Shown here one piece after another: positions 34,351 through 45,800 of a stretch of DNA of 64,000 nucleotides. Within the stretch, counting starts at the first letter, position 1. Every line of letters starts with the position of its first letter. Made by a program: the position numbers and the translations under genes. Below the pieces are notes generated by a model, which saw only the letters and a list, made by a program, of their open reading frames with translations, was not told the DNA's origin and ran no database searches. Source of the DNA: Stomorhina lunata (lineage: Eukaryota > Arthropoda > Insecta > Diptera > Rhiniidae); assembly GCA_933228675.1 (NCBI GenBank), contig OW121741.1, positions 117,526,834 through 117,590,833 on the forward strand. Direction: 5' to 3'.

Positions 34351-35714
34351 GTTTTATTTCTTTAACATGACGCCGGCACGTGTTTTTTAAATTCATTCAT
34401 AATTTTTTTATGGATCTAATACAAAGAAAACTTTCCCCAACGACTCACATCTGTATAAATTCCTATTTCATGAGTTACAGTCCTTTTCCCATACGAGTAC
34501 TTGCATTTAAGTGAGCAAAAAGAGGAAATATTTTTAAGTACTTGTCACAAATAAGTTGGCGATCAAAGAAAAAATTATAAGACTCTCATACCTTTGGACA
34601 TGTATTTCCTTTTAGTTTTGCAAATATTCTTACACTGGACTTTGCAGGACAGAGACTTAAGGATGTAAGAATAACCCTTTAGTTGTGTGTGTGTGTTTAT
34701 ATGTATATAAAGGCAGCTGGAGAAGATGACACAAAAATGTACAAAAGAAAATATTGAGTCTCCTCATAGATTGCAAGGACAAAATGCAAATATTTACCAT
34801 TGATGGGCATCCGCTTTTACGACGTTCTATTTTTCCACTTATATAACGGGACCAAGAATTTGCCATAAGGCAATTTGAATTATCTTCAAGTTTCGTTCTT
34901 TGGATTTTGATCACTCGGTCACATCTAACACCTACATATGACAAGTCATTCTGTTGAGTTCTTACAGATTTACAACTAATAAATATAGTATGAATGTAAT
35001 AAATACTTTTACATCAGATTATGTTTACATTGCGAATTGAGTCGGTCGATTTGACTTGTTCGTCTGTCCTTTTGTCTTTGCATTCTCTAGAGGTATTCTT
35101 GTATGCCCTTGAGATTGCAACTTTTATAAGAAGCAACGAGACGCATTTGCTTACTTTCAACATATGAAAATATGAGTGTACTATAAGTATCAAAAGCAGC
35201 AGCTGGGTTATAGGAGTAATAAAAGGAAAAAGACATTTTAATACTTTATTACCCAACACGAGTAAGTAGGGCAGGTCTTGAAAGATTAGGGAATCAAAAT
35301 AGCAATCCAAAAATATTACTTAGGATTTAAAATTAACAATCAATGAAAAACTTGAAATTATAAAGAACATTTTTGTTTTAATTTTATTTTAATTTATTTT
35401 GAAATGAGGTTAATCGAGGATTTTTTGTGCTATTTATTTGACCCGAGCTATATGTATTTTGCACATATGCCTGCATTTCTATGTTATGTGTGTGTATCTT
35501 TGTGTAAACATTGCAAGTACTTCATATATGCTTGAGAATACATATTCATTTATCTAAATTTTCCAATGTCTACAAACCACATGCAATGACATAAAGGAAA
35601 AAAAAACCCTAAAAGGAAAATGAAACGATAATGGTATCCTATTGCACTTTCAAGCCTGGCTACTTGATAGACGAACTTTACTTAAGATTGCGATTCAGGA
35701 CTAGTTCACTAAAT
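34351..35714. other. Unique-looking stretch with one weak exon candidate
   Basis: On the minus strand 34798-34931 is open, bounded by a candidate acceptor (CATATGTAG) and a good donor (CAATG/GTAAATATT), and encodes 44 complete codons of mixed composition, including the run NSWSRYISGKIERRKSGCPS. I do not recognise the protein. Open frames of this length are expected by chance a few times in this window, so it may mean nothing. No other gene signal is seen; a TGTGTGTGTG run lies at about 34685. Confidence 0.25.
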
Positions 35715-38245
35715 TAAATTTTCACTGAAAAATTTTCTATCAAAATTTCTTATCAAAAAAATCTTCTATAAACTTTTTTTAACCGAAAAATTTTCTATAA
35801 AATTTTTTTTACCCAGAAATTTTTAATCATAAATTTTTTAATCGAAAACTTTTCTTTAACCAATTTGTTTAAATAGAAGTTTTATTACCGAATTTTTTTA
35901 ACCGAAAAATTTACTAGAAAAAAATTTTTAACCGAAAAATTTTCTGGAAAAAAATTCTAAACGAAAAATTTTCTACAAAAATTTTTTTAACCAAAAAATT
36001 TTCTGTAAATAAATTTTTTTACCGAAAAATTTTTTTGAAAAATTTTTTTCTATAAACATTTTTTTAACAAAGAAATTTTCTATAATTTTTTTTTTTCAAC
36101 CCAGAAATTTATTAAATATTTTAATCGAAAAATTGTATATAAACAATTTTTTTAAATAAAAAAATTTTCTATATAAATTTTTAACCCAATTTTTTTCCAA
36201 AAAATTTTTGAACTGAAAAATTTTCTATTAATAAAACTTTTAGAAAGAAAAATTTTTTATAAAAATTTTTTTACTAAAAATTTTTCTATAAAAAAATTTT
36301 TTGTTTCTACAAAAAAATTTTTTAAACGAGCAATTATCTATTTGGTCGAAAAATTTTCTTTAAAAAATATTTTTACAAGTGAAATTTTCTATCCAAATTT
36401 TTTAACTGAAAAATTTCCTATAAAAATTTTTAAACCAAAAAATTTTCTATAAAAATTTTGAAACCAAATAATTTCCTATAAGAATTTTAAGACCGAAAAA
36501 TTTTCTATAAAAAATAGTTTTAACTTTTTTGTCGCCGAAAATATTTTATCGAAAAAAATTTTAATACATATTTTTCACCAAAAATTTTCTATACCAGAAA
36601 AATTTTCCATAAAAAATTTTTTTTAACCGAAAAATTTTCTGTAAAAAATTGTTTTAACCGAAAAATTTTCTTTAAATAATTTTCAACCGAAAATTTTCCA
36701 TAAAAAATTTTTTTTAACCGAAAAATTTTCTATAAAAAATTTTTGACCGAAAAATTTTCTAAAAAAAATTTTTAACCGAAAAATTGTCTATCAAAATGTT
36801 TAAACTGAAAATTTTTCTATGAAAAATTTTTAACCGAAACAATTTCTACAAAAAAAAATTTTAACCGAAAAATTCTCAATAAAAAATTTTTAACCGAAAA
36901 GTTTTCTTTAAAAAATTTTAAAAATATTTTCTATAAAAAAATTTTAACCGAAAAATTTTCTATAAAAAAATTTTAACCGAAAAATTTTCTATAAAAAATT
37001 TTTAACCGAAAAATTTTCCATAAAAAATTTTTAACCGAAAAATTTTCCATAAAAAAATTTTAACCGAAAAATTTTCCATAAAAAAATTTTAACCGAAAAA
37101 TTTTCCATAAAAAAATTTTAACCGAAAAATTTTCCATAAAAAATTTTTAACCCAAAAATTTTCTATAAAAAATTTCAACCGGAAAATTTTCTATAAAAAA
37201 TTTTTAAACCAAAAAATTTTCTATAAAAATTTTTAACCGAAAAATTTTCTATAAAAATTTTTAACCGAAAAATTTTCTATAAAAATTTTTAACCGAAAAA
37301 TTTTCTATAAAAATTTTTAACCAAAAAATTTTCTATAAAAATTTTTAACCGAAAAATTTTCTATAAAAATTTTTAACCGAAAAATTTTCTATAAAAATTT
37401 TTAACCGAAAAATTTTCTATAAAAATTTTAAACCGAAAAATTTTCTATAAAAATTTTTAACCGAAAAATTTTCTATAAAAATTTTTAACCGAAAAATTTT
37501 CTATAAAAATTTTTAACCGAAAAATTTTCTATAAAAATTTTTAACCGAAAAATTTTCTATAAAAATTTTTAACCGAAAAATTTTCTATAAAAATTTTTAA
37601 CCGAAAAATTTTCTATAAAAATTTTTAACCGAAAAATTTTCTATAAAAATTTTTAACCCAAAAATTTTCTATAAAAATTTTTAACCGAAAAATTTTCTAT
37701 AAAAATTTTTAACCGAAAAATTTTCTATAAAAATCTTTAACCGAAAAATTTTCTATACAAATTTTTAACCGAAAAATTTTCTATACAAATTTTTAACCGA
37801 AAAATTTTCTATAAAAATTTTTAACCGAAAAATTTTCTATAAAAATTTTTAACCGAAAAATTTTCTAAAAAAATTTTTAATCGAGAAATTTTTTATAAAA
37901 AATTTTTAACAGAAAATTTTTTTATCAAAAATGTTTAACCGAAAAATTTTCTATAAATTTTTTTTTTATTTAAATCAAAAATTTTCTATAAAAAAATTTT
38001 TGAACCGAAAAGTTTTCTATACAATTTTTTTTTTAACCGAAAAATTGTATATAAACAAATTTTTAACTAAAATATTTTCTATAAAAAGTTTTTTTAACTG
38101 AAAAATTTTTTATAAAAAAATTTTAAACAAAAAATTTTCTAGAGAAATTTTTTAAATGAAAACTTTTCTATAAAAAATTTTTTACCCGAAAATTGTTTTA
38201 TACATTTTTTTTGCAGAAAAATTTTCATAATTTTTTTTTTTTTTG
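35715..38245. repeat. Minisatellite array E, 28-bp monomer
   Basis: About 85 to 90 monomers with AACCGAAAAATTTTCTATAA followed by an A/T run. Left part (35715-36900) is eroded with variable T and A run lengths. In the centre, 37000-37140 carries a TTTTCCATAAAA subtype, and 37220-37860 is homogeneous TTTTCTATAAAA. The AACCG box is specific to this array, but GAAAAATTTTCTATA is shared with arrays A and C. Confidence 0.96.
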
Positions 38246-39229
38246 CTAAAGAGCCTAGATTTATGTCGTTTATCAAGGTAATGTATTTCCTTAATGTACA
38301 GATATCCATTTTGGAGCCATCTGTGACGATCGAGTTGCCATAGTTTACTTTGTAACTCCTAGTGAATGCAACTAAATCTTCTATTAGTGACGTTGACCAA
38401 AGTAATAGGGATAATCAATCAATTCAATCCTATTTTACTTGCCAAAAGTAAGAACTATGTATAAATAATATAGTTTAAACCTGGCCTCCGAGGTTCTCAT
38501 AGGGTATTGTATAAAAAAAGTAAAATTAAAATTTCCATAAAAGTTCCTGCTTTAAGATAATAAAGATATAACTACAAAGACATGCACCCATAATAGTAAA
38601 TGCCACTATCTTAGGGGAAATACATTTGAATATGTATACGATAAAATATATCCACAATCATATCATATGGATACACATATATTTATATGAAAACATACAG
38701 TTAGTGTGTGTTAAAATATGCATTTTTATGTGTATGTTTGCATTTATATAAGTATACTTTTATAATTTATAGTTAACACTTGCTCTTGGAGCAGACCTTA
38801 GCTTATGACATGCATTAAATAACTTCTCATCTTTAGATTTTACATTATTATTTGTAACAAATTCATTTTTAAGCTGAGATATAACAAAATGCAATATGTG
38901 CAAGAATGTTTGACCAAGACAAAACACACATACATGCATTAAAAATGTATATACACATATATCCTGACATGAATATTTTTTTATAGTTATGTCCCCAAAT
39001 GATATATAATATTACTTTTTACTACAACTACATAAACACAATTTATTTTATTTCTAATGTAATATTTTTAAAATGAAATATTTTTTGTGAAATTGATATA
39101 AATAACATAAAATTTAATATCCGCTCATAAGTAACAAGAGATTTAAATGTATTAACAACATGACAGCTACAACTACCGCAAACATTCATAAAAAATAAAT
39201 ATAAATTTAATCATTTTAATAATTTTTAC
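38246..39229. other. AT-rich non-coding stretch, no gene seen
   Basis: Unique-looking sequence with ATATGTATAC-type microsatellite text (38620-38760, 38925-38965). No coding frame, RNA or transposon is recognised. Confidence 0.55.
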
Positions 39230-42200
39230 TTTTTTTTTTTTTTTTTTTTTTTTTGTATTGGACCAACACTCAGGGGATGACCCCTACATATGCATATGCA
39301 TTGTGATGGAACTAGGAAAATAGGTTGTGGGAAGGAGGATAGAGGGAGTAGTGTTTGTGGATATTTGATTTGAACCTTAGGATATCGTAATTAGAGGGAA
39401 AGACTGATGCAGGAAGTTTATTCCACATTCGCGCTGTACGGCTAAAAAACGAGTTTTCTCTATAGTGCGTCGTGCGATCCACTGGAAAATCGACTACAAA
39501 GGGATGGACCCTTGTAGAGTTGCGTGTGCTACGAAGAAATGTACGGGTTTCAGGAACAAGATCTCTAATTTCATCTGAGCACATCCCATTATAGTAGCGA
39601 TAGAACAGTGAAACGCAACCCACATTACGACGATGCTCCAATGAGGCAATAGAGTTGGCTACTCTACTGTCACCGATAAGCACCTTCGCCCTCTCTTGTA
39701 CGCGGTCGAGAAGCTCCAAAATAGACTTTGAAGCACCGGCCCATACATGAGAGTTGTATTCCATTTTCGGTCGGATATATGTGGTATAGATATTAAGGAG
39801 ATCAGTTGGAGTGAAGTATGTCTTACACCGCTTTAGAAAACCGAGACACTTGAATGCTTCTTTCGACACTTGGAAAACGTGATTAGTCCAGCGGACATCA
39901 CACTGAATTTTCATGCCTAGAACATCAAGAGTTTCCGATTCCTCAATATTTATACCACCCATAGTTACAGATGATGCAACATTGTCCGTAATGCGTTTAT
40001 GTGTTAACACACAACATTGGGTCTTTCGAGCGTTGAAATCGACCCTATTTAAATGACCCCAATCGGATATTGTAGATAGGTCAGAATTAAGCGTATCATT
40101 CATGGTTTGCCTCTTGGAATTAATCTCCAATATGCTTGGCCTGTAGTTAAATGAATACGAATGACAGATGTTGCTATCATCTGCAAAAGAGTAGATAGGG
40201 TTGGAAGTTTGACATAGAAGGTCATTTAGAAAAATAAGAAATAGAGTAGGAGAAAGAACGGAGCCTTGTGGTACCCCCGAATTGATCTTGAACTCGTCGG
40301 ACGATATCCCATCTATAACAACTCTTATAGTACGATCTCTGAGAAAGCTCGATATAAACCGAGAGAAATTGTTACCTACACCAAAAGCAATAAGTTTTGA
40401 TAGAAGTGCTTTATGCCATACCCTATCGAACGCCTTAGAAATATCGAGAGCTATAACTTTACTTTCGCCAAAACGGTGAATAGAACGACACCATTTTTCC
40501 GATAAAAAGGCTAATACATCACCCGTAGAGCGACCCCTACGAAATCCATATTGCCGGTCGTTAAGTAGGTTATTAGACTCCAAGTATTTAACTAAATGAT
40601 AGTTTACCATACTTTCCATCACTTTGGAAAGCGCGGAACAAATTGCTATTGGGCGGTAATTTTCGGGGTTGCTAGCCTTGCCTTTTTTGGGGATTGGCGT
40701 TACATTAGCAACCTTCCAACACATAGGGAACTCACCGGCGTGATACACGGTGCTAAAAAGGTTGGCTAATGGACGAGCTAACGTTGAAGAGCACTGCTTT
40801 AAAACCAGTGCTGGAATGCCATCCGGCCCGGGAGACTTATTTATGTTAAGATCCGCTAAAACCCTTTTGACAGCACGTGCTCGAAAGAATATGCTAGGCA
40901 TAGTTACTGTTACTCTTTCGATCACGGGCAGTGGTTGATTGCTTTCCGGCAAGTTTGAATTACTTGCAAATAATTCAGCCATAAGGTTTGCTTTATCAAC
41001 CGGGTTAGTGAATGGTTGGTCATCCTTTAAAAGAGTTGGAATTGATGAACTAGCATTGTTCCTTACTCTTTTAACGAATGACCAAAAGCTTTTACTGCCC
41101 TTGGGGGCAGTAAGAACTTTGGTACGAAGTCGCTGCTCGTACAGAAATTTTTCACGACTAAGTACTCTGGCACATGAAGATCTCGACATTTTGCGCAGCA
41201 AATCAGTATCTGGAGTTCTGTTTTTTCTCCAGATTCTGAATGCTTCCTCTCTGGATCTGACTGCAATTTTACAAGTCTGATTAAACCACGTTTTATTTCG
41301 TGGTTTAACCGAAGCCTTTTTTATTGGTATAAAAGTATCCATTCCTAACAATATAATATTCTGCACCATTTTCGCCATGGCATTCACATTACTATCCAGG
41401 AAACAAAGTTTCCAGTTAAAATGCTGAAAAAAATCGTTGAGCTCTGCCCAACGTGCTTTCCCGTAAATAAAGAGCTTACGCTTCGTGGCTGTTGATGAAA
41501 CGTTATGAAGTTTGGAGAACGGAAAAGTGGCGGAAATGGTGCAATGGTCCGAATTACCAAGAGGTGCAAGAACATCAACTTCGTATTTATCAGGATGCGA
41601 AGTGAGAAAAAGGTCGAGAGTGTTGAACTGGTGCCCTGAAACACACGCGATATGTGTTGGATCATTCACTAATTGCGCAAGGTGATTATGCGCGGCGAAT
41701 AGCTCAGCATATTGACCCTCCGGTGTTGTGTGGCTTGAATGGCGAAGCCAAGACGAATTATGTATGTTAAAATCGCCAGCAACGACGATTTCGCTGTTAG
41801 GGCAATTTTCGAGGATCTTTGTTATTATGTCAGAAATGGTGTCGAAGCCAGTTATTGTTGCATCCCTTCTTGCGTTTGGACTTCTGTACACAAATCCGAA
41901 GTGCAATATGTGCTTCCTGACTGTGAATTTCACCCATAGACAGCTGAATTCTGCTTCATAAGTGCACAAGGATTGCTGGCACTGGAAGGCTACATCGTCA
42001 CGTATGTACACGACAAGACCCCTATGAAAATAAAAAAGCGAAAGAAGGTGATACCCAGGGATATGAAAATCCTGTGGATCAGCATTTTCAGATACCTGGG
42101 TTTCACATAAGGCGAAAACATCCGGCCGATGAAAACAAATGTGTGCATAGACTGAAAAGAAATTTACTCTAAGCCCACGAATATTACAGAAGTCTATTCT

Positions 42201-42530
42201 AAAATTGCCTACCATTACGATATCGAAAGTATTCAAAAAAAAAAAAAAAATGTATCTGTTACTAGTACAAATAACAATGGAGTGAATTGCTGATAATTGA
42301 AATTACTTAGTGGTCAGTGTATATACCTTCACCACTAGGCAAGTCAACAACAATTACTCCAGAGTTACTAGTACCTTAAATGAAGGTTGGGAATGGGAAG
42401 GGTTAACACAATGACTGCAGGAGGTGACATAAAAGCCCTGGTTTGGTCATTGCACAGGAGAGCGGCCCTTAGTGCCAACATTGGTGGTGAATATAATGCT
42501 GCACTGCTCTCAGAAAATGACTGTTGTTAT
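39230..42530 (-). mobile_element. CR1/jockey-like non-LTR retrotransposon, minus strand
   Basis: A 25-base T run (39230-39254) is the poly(A) tail of a minus-strand insertion. Then come a short 3' UTR (39255-39311), one long ORF (39312-42236) and a GC-richer leader of about 300 bp ending near 42530. I recall a similar leader (GGGCTTTTATGTCACCTCC, CAGTCATTGTGTTAACCC on the minus strand) as a common fly repeat. No ORF1 is present, so the copy is either 5'-deleted or belongs to an ORF1-less lineage. The RT text (SGVPQGSVLSPTLFLIFLND, FADDSN) suggests the CR1/jockey side of the LINE tree. The target-site duplication could not be settled. Confidence 0.9.
39312..42236 (-). CDS. Retrotransposon endonuclease-reverse transcriptase (974 codons open)
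   Basis: Numbering runs from the TTG at 42236. The endonuclease domain spans residues 10-240 with Asn18, Glu45, GDFN at 154-157, the LDLF block at 207-210 and SDH at 229-231. The RT has SPGPDG at 468-473, ALDISKAFDRVWH at 596-608, SGVPQGS at 653-659 and FADD at 684-687. The C-terminal region contains SLEHRRNVGCVSLFYRYYNG, a block I associate with CR1-like insect elements. No RNase H or terminal zinc finger. The first ATG is at 42215 (residue 8), a better start than the TTG, which abuts a 16-base T run on this strand; the frame stays open upstream to a stop at 42303-42305 without another ATG. There are no internal stops, so the copy is young or conserved. Confidence 0.93.
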   Translation of the reverse strand: MNTFDIVMVGNFRIDFCNIRGLRVNFFSVYAHICFHRPDVFALCETQVSENADPQDFHIPGYHLLSLFYFHRGLVVYIRDDVAFQCQQSLCTYEAEFSCLWVKFTVRKHILHFGFVYRSPNARRDATITGFDTISDIITKILENCPNSEIVVAGDFNIHNSSWLRHSSHTTPEGQYAELFAAHNHLAQLVNDPTHIACVSGHQFNTLDLFLTSHPDKYEVDVLAPLGNSDHCTISATFPFSKLHNVSSTATKRKLFIYGKARWAELNDFFQHFNWKLCFLDSNVNAMAKMVQNIILLGMDTFIPIKKASVKPRNKTWFNQTCKIAVRSREEAFRIWRKNRTPDTDLLRKMSRSSCARVLSREKFLYEQRLRTKVLTAPKGSKSFWSFVKRVRNNASSSIPTLLKDDQPFTNPVDKANLMAELFASNSNLPESNQPLPVIERVTVTMPSIFFRARAVKRVLADLNINKSPGPDGIPALVLKQCSSTLARPLANLFSTVYHAGEFPMCWKVANVTPIPKKGKASNPENYRPIAICSALSKVMESMVNYHLVKYLESNNLLNDRQYGFRRGRSTGDVLAFLSEKWCRSIHRFGESKVIALDISKAFDRVWHKALLSKLIAFGVGNNFSRFISSFLRDRTIRVVIDGISSDEFKINSGVPQGSVLSPTLFLIFLNDLLCQTSNPIYSFADDSNICHSYSFNYRPSILEINSKRQTMNDTLNSDLSTISDWGHLNRVDFNARKTQCCVLTHKRITDNVASSVTMGGINIEESETLDVLGMKIQCDVRWTNHVFQVSKEAFKCLGFLKRCKTYFTPTDLLNIYTTYIRPKMEYNSHVWAGASKSILELLDRVQERAKVLIGDSRVANSIASLEHRRNVGCVSLFYRYYNGMCSDEIRDLVPETRTFLRSTRNSTRVHPFVVDFPVDRTTHYRENSFFSRTARMWNKLPASVFPSNYDILRFKSNIHKHYSLYPPSHNLFS

Positions 42531-42858
42531 TGTAATTTGTTGTGATTTTTGAGTTGTTATGTTGTGTTTGGTTTAACTGTTTGCTGTTATTTTTGTTTTT
42601 GTTTAAAGTGATTTTTTTAGTTTTGTTGACCACATTTCTTTTTCACATTTATTTTATTTCTAAAAGGCGGTTTCAAGAAACCACAAAAAACTATTGGGCA
42701 CTTGCCAAACTTTTAAAGAATCTTAAAGAAACTGTTTTCTTTTTGCTAACAAATGCCAAGGGAGTAAAGTTGATTTTGGGAAAATATAAATAATAAACAA
42801 TTTTATTTAATTTTAAAAACTTATATTGAAACATTTAAATTCAATTTTAAAACACAAT
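42531..42858. other. T-rich stretch between retrotransposon and satellite
   Basis: An 83-codon plus-strand frame (42542-42793) is low-complexity Phe/Leu-rich and not recognised. Nothing else is seen. Confidence 0.5.
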
Positions 42859-45800
42859 GTAGTCATAGTCTAGTCATAGTCTAGTCATAGTCTAGTCATA
42901 GTCTAGTCATAGTCTAGTCATAGTCTAGTCATAGTCTAGTCATTGTCTAGTCATAGTCTAGTCATAGTCTAGTCATAGTCTAGTCATAGTCTAGTCATAG
43001 TCTAGTCATAGTCTAGTCATTGTCTAGTCATAGTCTAGTCATAGTCTAGTCATAGTCTAGTCATAGTCTAGTCATAGTCTAGTCATAGTCTAGTCATAGT
43101 CTAGTCATAGTCTAGTCATAGTCTAGTCATAGTCTAGTCATAGTCTAGTCATAGTCTAGTCATAGTCTAGTCATAGTCTAGTCATAGTCTAGTCATAGTC
43201 TAGTCATAGTCTAGTCATAGTCTAGTCATAGTCTAGTCATAGTCTAGTCATAGTCTAGTCATAGTCTAGTCATAGTCTAGTCATAGTCTAGTCATAGTCT
43301 AGTCATAGTCTAGTCATAGTCTAGTCATAGTCTAGTCATAGTCTAGTCATAGTCTAGTCATAGTCTAGTCATAGTCTAGTCATAGTCTAGTCATAGTCTA
43401 GTCATAGTCTAGTCATAGTCTAGTCATAGTCTAGTCATAGTCTAGTCATAGTCTAGTCATAGTCTAGTCATAGTCTAGTCATAGTCTAGTCATAGTCTAG
43501 TCATAGTCTAGTCATAGTCTAGTCATAGTCTAGTCATAGTCTAGTCATAGTCTAGTCATAGTCTAGTCATAGTCTAGTCATAGTCTAGTCATAGTCTAGT
43601 CATAGTCTAGTCATAGTCTAGTCATAGTCTAGTCATAGTCTAGTCATAGTCTAGTCATAGTCTAGTCATAGTCTAGTCATAGTCTAGTCATAGTCTAGTC
43701 ATAGTCTAGTCATAGTCTAGTCATAGTCTAGTCATAGTCTAGTCATAGTCTAGTCATAGTCTAGTCATAGTCTAGTCATAGTCTAGTCATAGTCTAGTCA
43801 TAGTCTAGTCATAGTCTAGTCATAGTCTAGTCATAGTCTAGTCATAGTCTAGTCATAGTCTAGTCATAGTCTAGTCATAGTCTAGTCATAGTCTAGTCAT
43901 AGTCTAGTCATAGTCTAGTCATAGTCTAGTCATAGTCTAGTCATAGTCTAGTCATAGTCTAGTCATAGTCTAGTCATAGTCTAGTCATAGTCTAGTCATA
44001 GTCTAGTCATAGTCTAGTCATAGTCTAGTCATAGTCTAGTCATAGTCTAGTCATAGTCTAGTCATAGTCTAGTCATAGTCTAGTCATAGTCTAGTCATAG
44101 TCTAGTCATAGTCTAGTCATAGTCTAGTCATAGTCTAGTCATAGTCTAGTCATAGTCTAGTCATAGTCTAGTCATAGTCTAGTCATAGTCTAGTCATAGT
44201 CTAGTCATAGTCTAGTCATAGTCTAGTCATAGTCTAGTCATAGTCTAGTCATAGTCTAGTCATAGTCTAGTCATAGTCTAGTCATAGTCTAGTCATAGTC
44301 TAGTCATAGTCTAGTCATAGTCTAGTCATAGTCTAGTCATAGTCTAGTCATAGTCTAGTCATAGTCTAGTCATAGTCTAGTCATAGTCTAGTCATAGTCT
44401 AGTCATAGTCTAGTCATAGTCTAGTCATAGTCTAGTCATAGTCTAGTCATAGTCTAGTCATAGTCTAGTCATAGTCTAGTCATAGTCTAGTCATAGTCTA
44501 GTCATAGTCTAGTCATAGTCTAGTCATAGTCTAGTCATAGTCTAGTCATAGTCTAGTCATAGTCTAGTCATAGTCTAGTCATAGTCTAGTCATAGTCTAG
44601 TCATAGTCTAGTCATAGTCTAGTCATAGTCTAGTCATAGTCTAGTCATAGTCTAGTCATAGTCTAGTCATAGTCTAGTCATAGTCTAGTCATAGTCTAGT
44701 CATAGTCTAGTCATAGTCTAGTCATAGTCTAGTCATAGTCTAGTCATAGTCTAGTCATAGTCTAGTCATAGTCTAGTCATAGTCTAGTCATAGTCTAGTC
44801 ATAGTCTAGTCATAGTCTAGTCATAGTCTAGTCATAGTCTAGTCATAGTCTAGTCATAGTCTAGTCATAGTCTAGTCATAGTCTAGTCATAGTCTAGTCA
44901 TAGTCTAGTCATAGTCTAGTCATAGTCTAGTCATAGTCTAGTCATAGTCTAGTCATAGTCTAGTCATAGTCTAGTCATAGTCTAGTCATAGTCTAGTCAT
45001 AGTCTAGTCATAGTCTAGTCATAGTCTAGTCATAGTCTAGTCATAGTCTAGTCATAGTCTAGTCATAGTCTAGTCATAGTCTAGTCATAGTCTAGTCATA
45101 GTCTAGTCATAGTCTAGTCATAGTCTAGTCATAGTCTAGTCATAGTCTAGTCATAGTCTAGTCATAGTCTAGTCATAGTCTAGTCATAGTCTAGTCATAG
45201 TCTAGTCATAGTCTAGTCATAGTCTAGTCATAGTCTAGTCATAGTCTAGTCATAGTCTAGTCATAGTCTAGTCATAGTCTAGTCATAGTCTAGTCATAGT
45301 CTAGTCATAGTCTAGTCATAGTCTAGTCATAGTCTAGTCATAGTCTAGTCATAGTCTAGTCATAGTCTAGTCATAGTCTAGTCATAGTCTAGTCATAGTC
45401 TAGTCATAGTCTAGTCATAGTCTAGTCATAGTCTAGTCATAGTCTAGTCATAGTCTAGTCATAGTCTAGTCATAGTCTAGTCATAGTCTAGTCATAGTCT
45501 AGTCATAGTCTAGTCATAGTCTAGTCATAGTCTAGTCATAGTCTAGTCATAGTCTAGTCATAGTCTAGTCATAGTCTAGTCATAGTCTAGTCATAGTCTA
45601 GTCATAGTCTAGTCATAGTCTAGTCATAGTCTAGTCATAGTCTAGTCATAGTCTAGTCATAGTCTAGTCATAGTCTAGTCATAGTCTAGTCATAGTCTAG
45701 TCATAGTCTAGTCATAGTCTAGTCATAGTCTAGTCATAGTCTAGTCATAGTCTAGTCATAGTCTAGTCATAGTCTAGTCATAGTCTAGTCATAGTCTAGT

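Noticed and set aside
40282..41961. Plus-strand ORFs over the CR1/jockey-like element
   Set aside because: Shadows of the minus-strand endonuclease-RT ORF.
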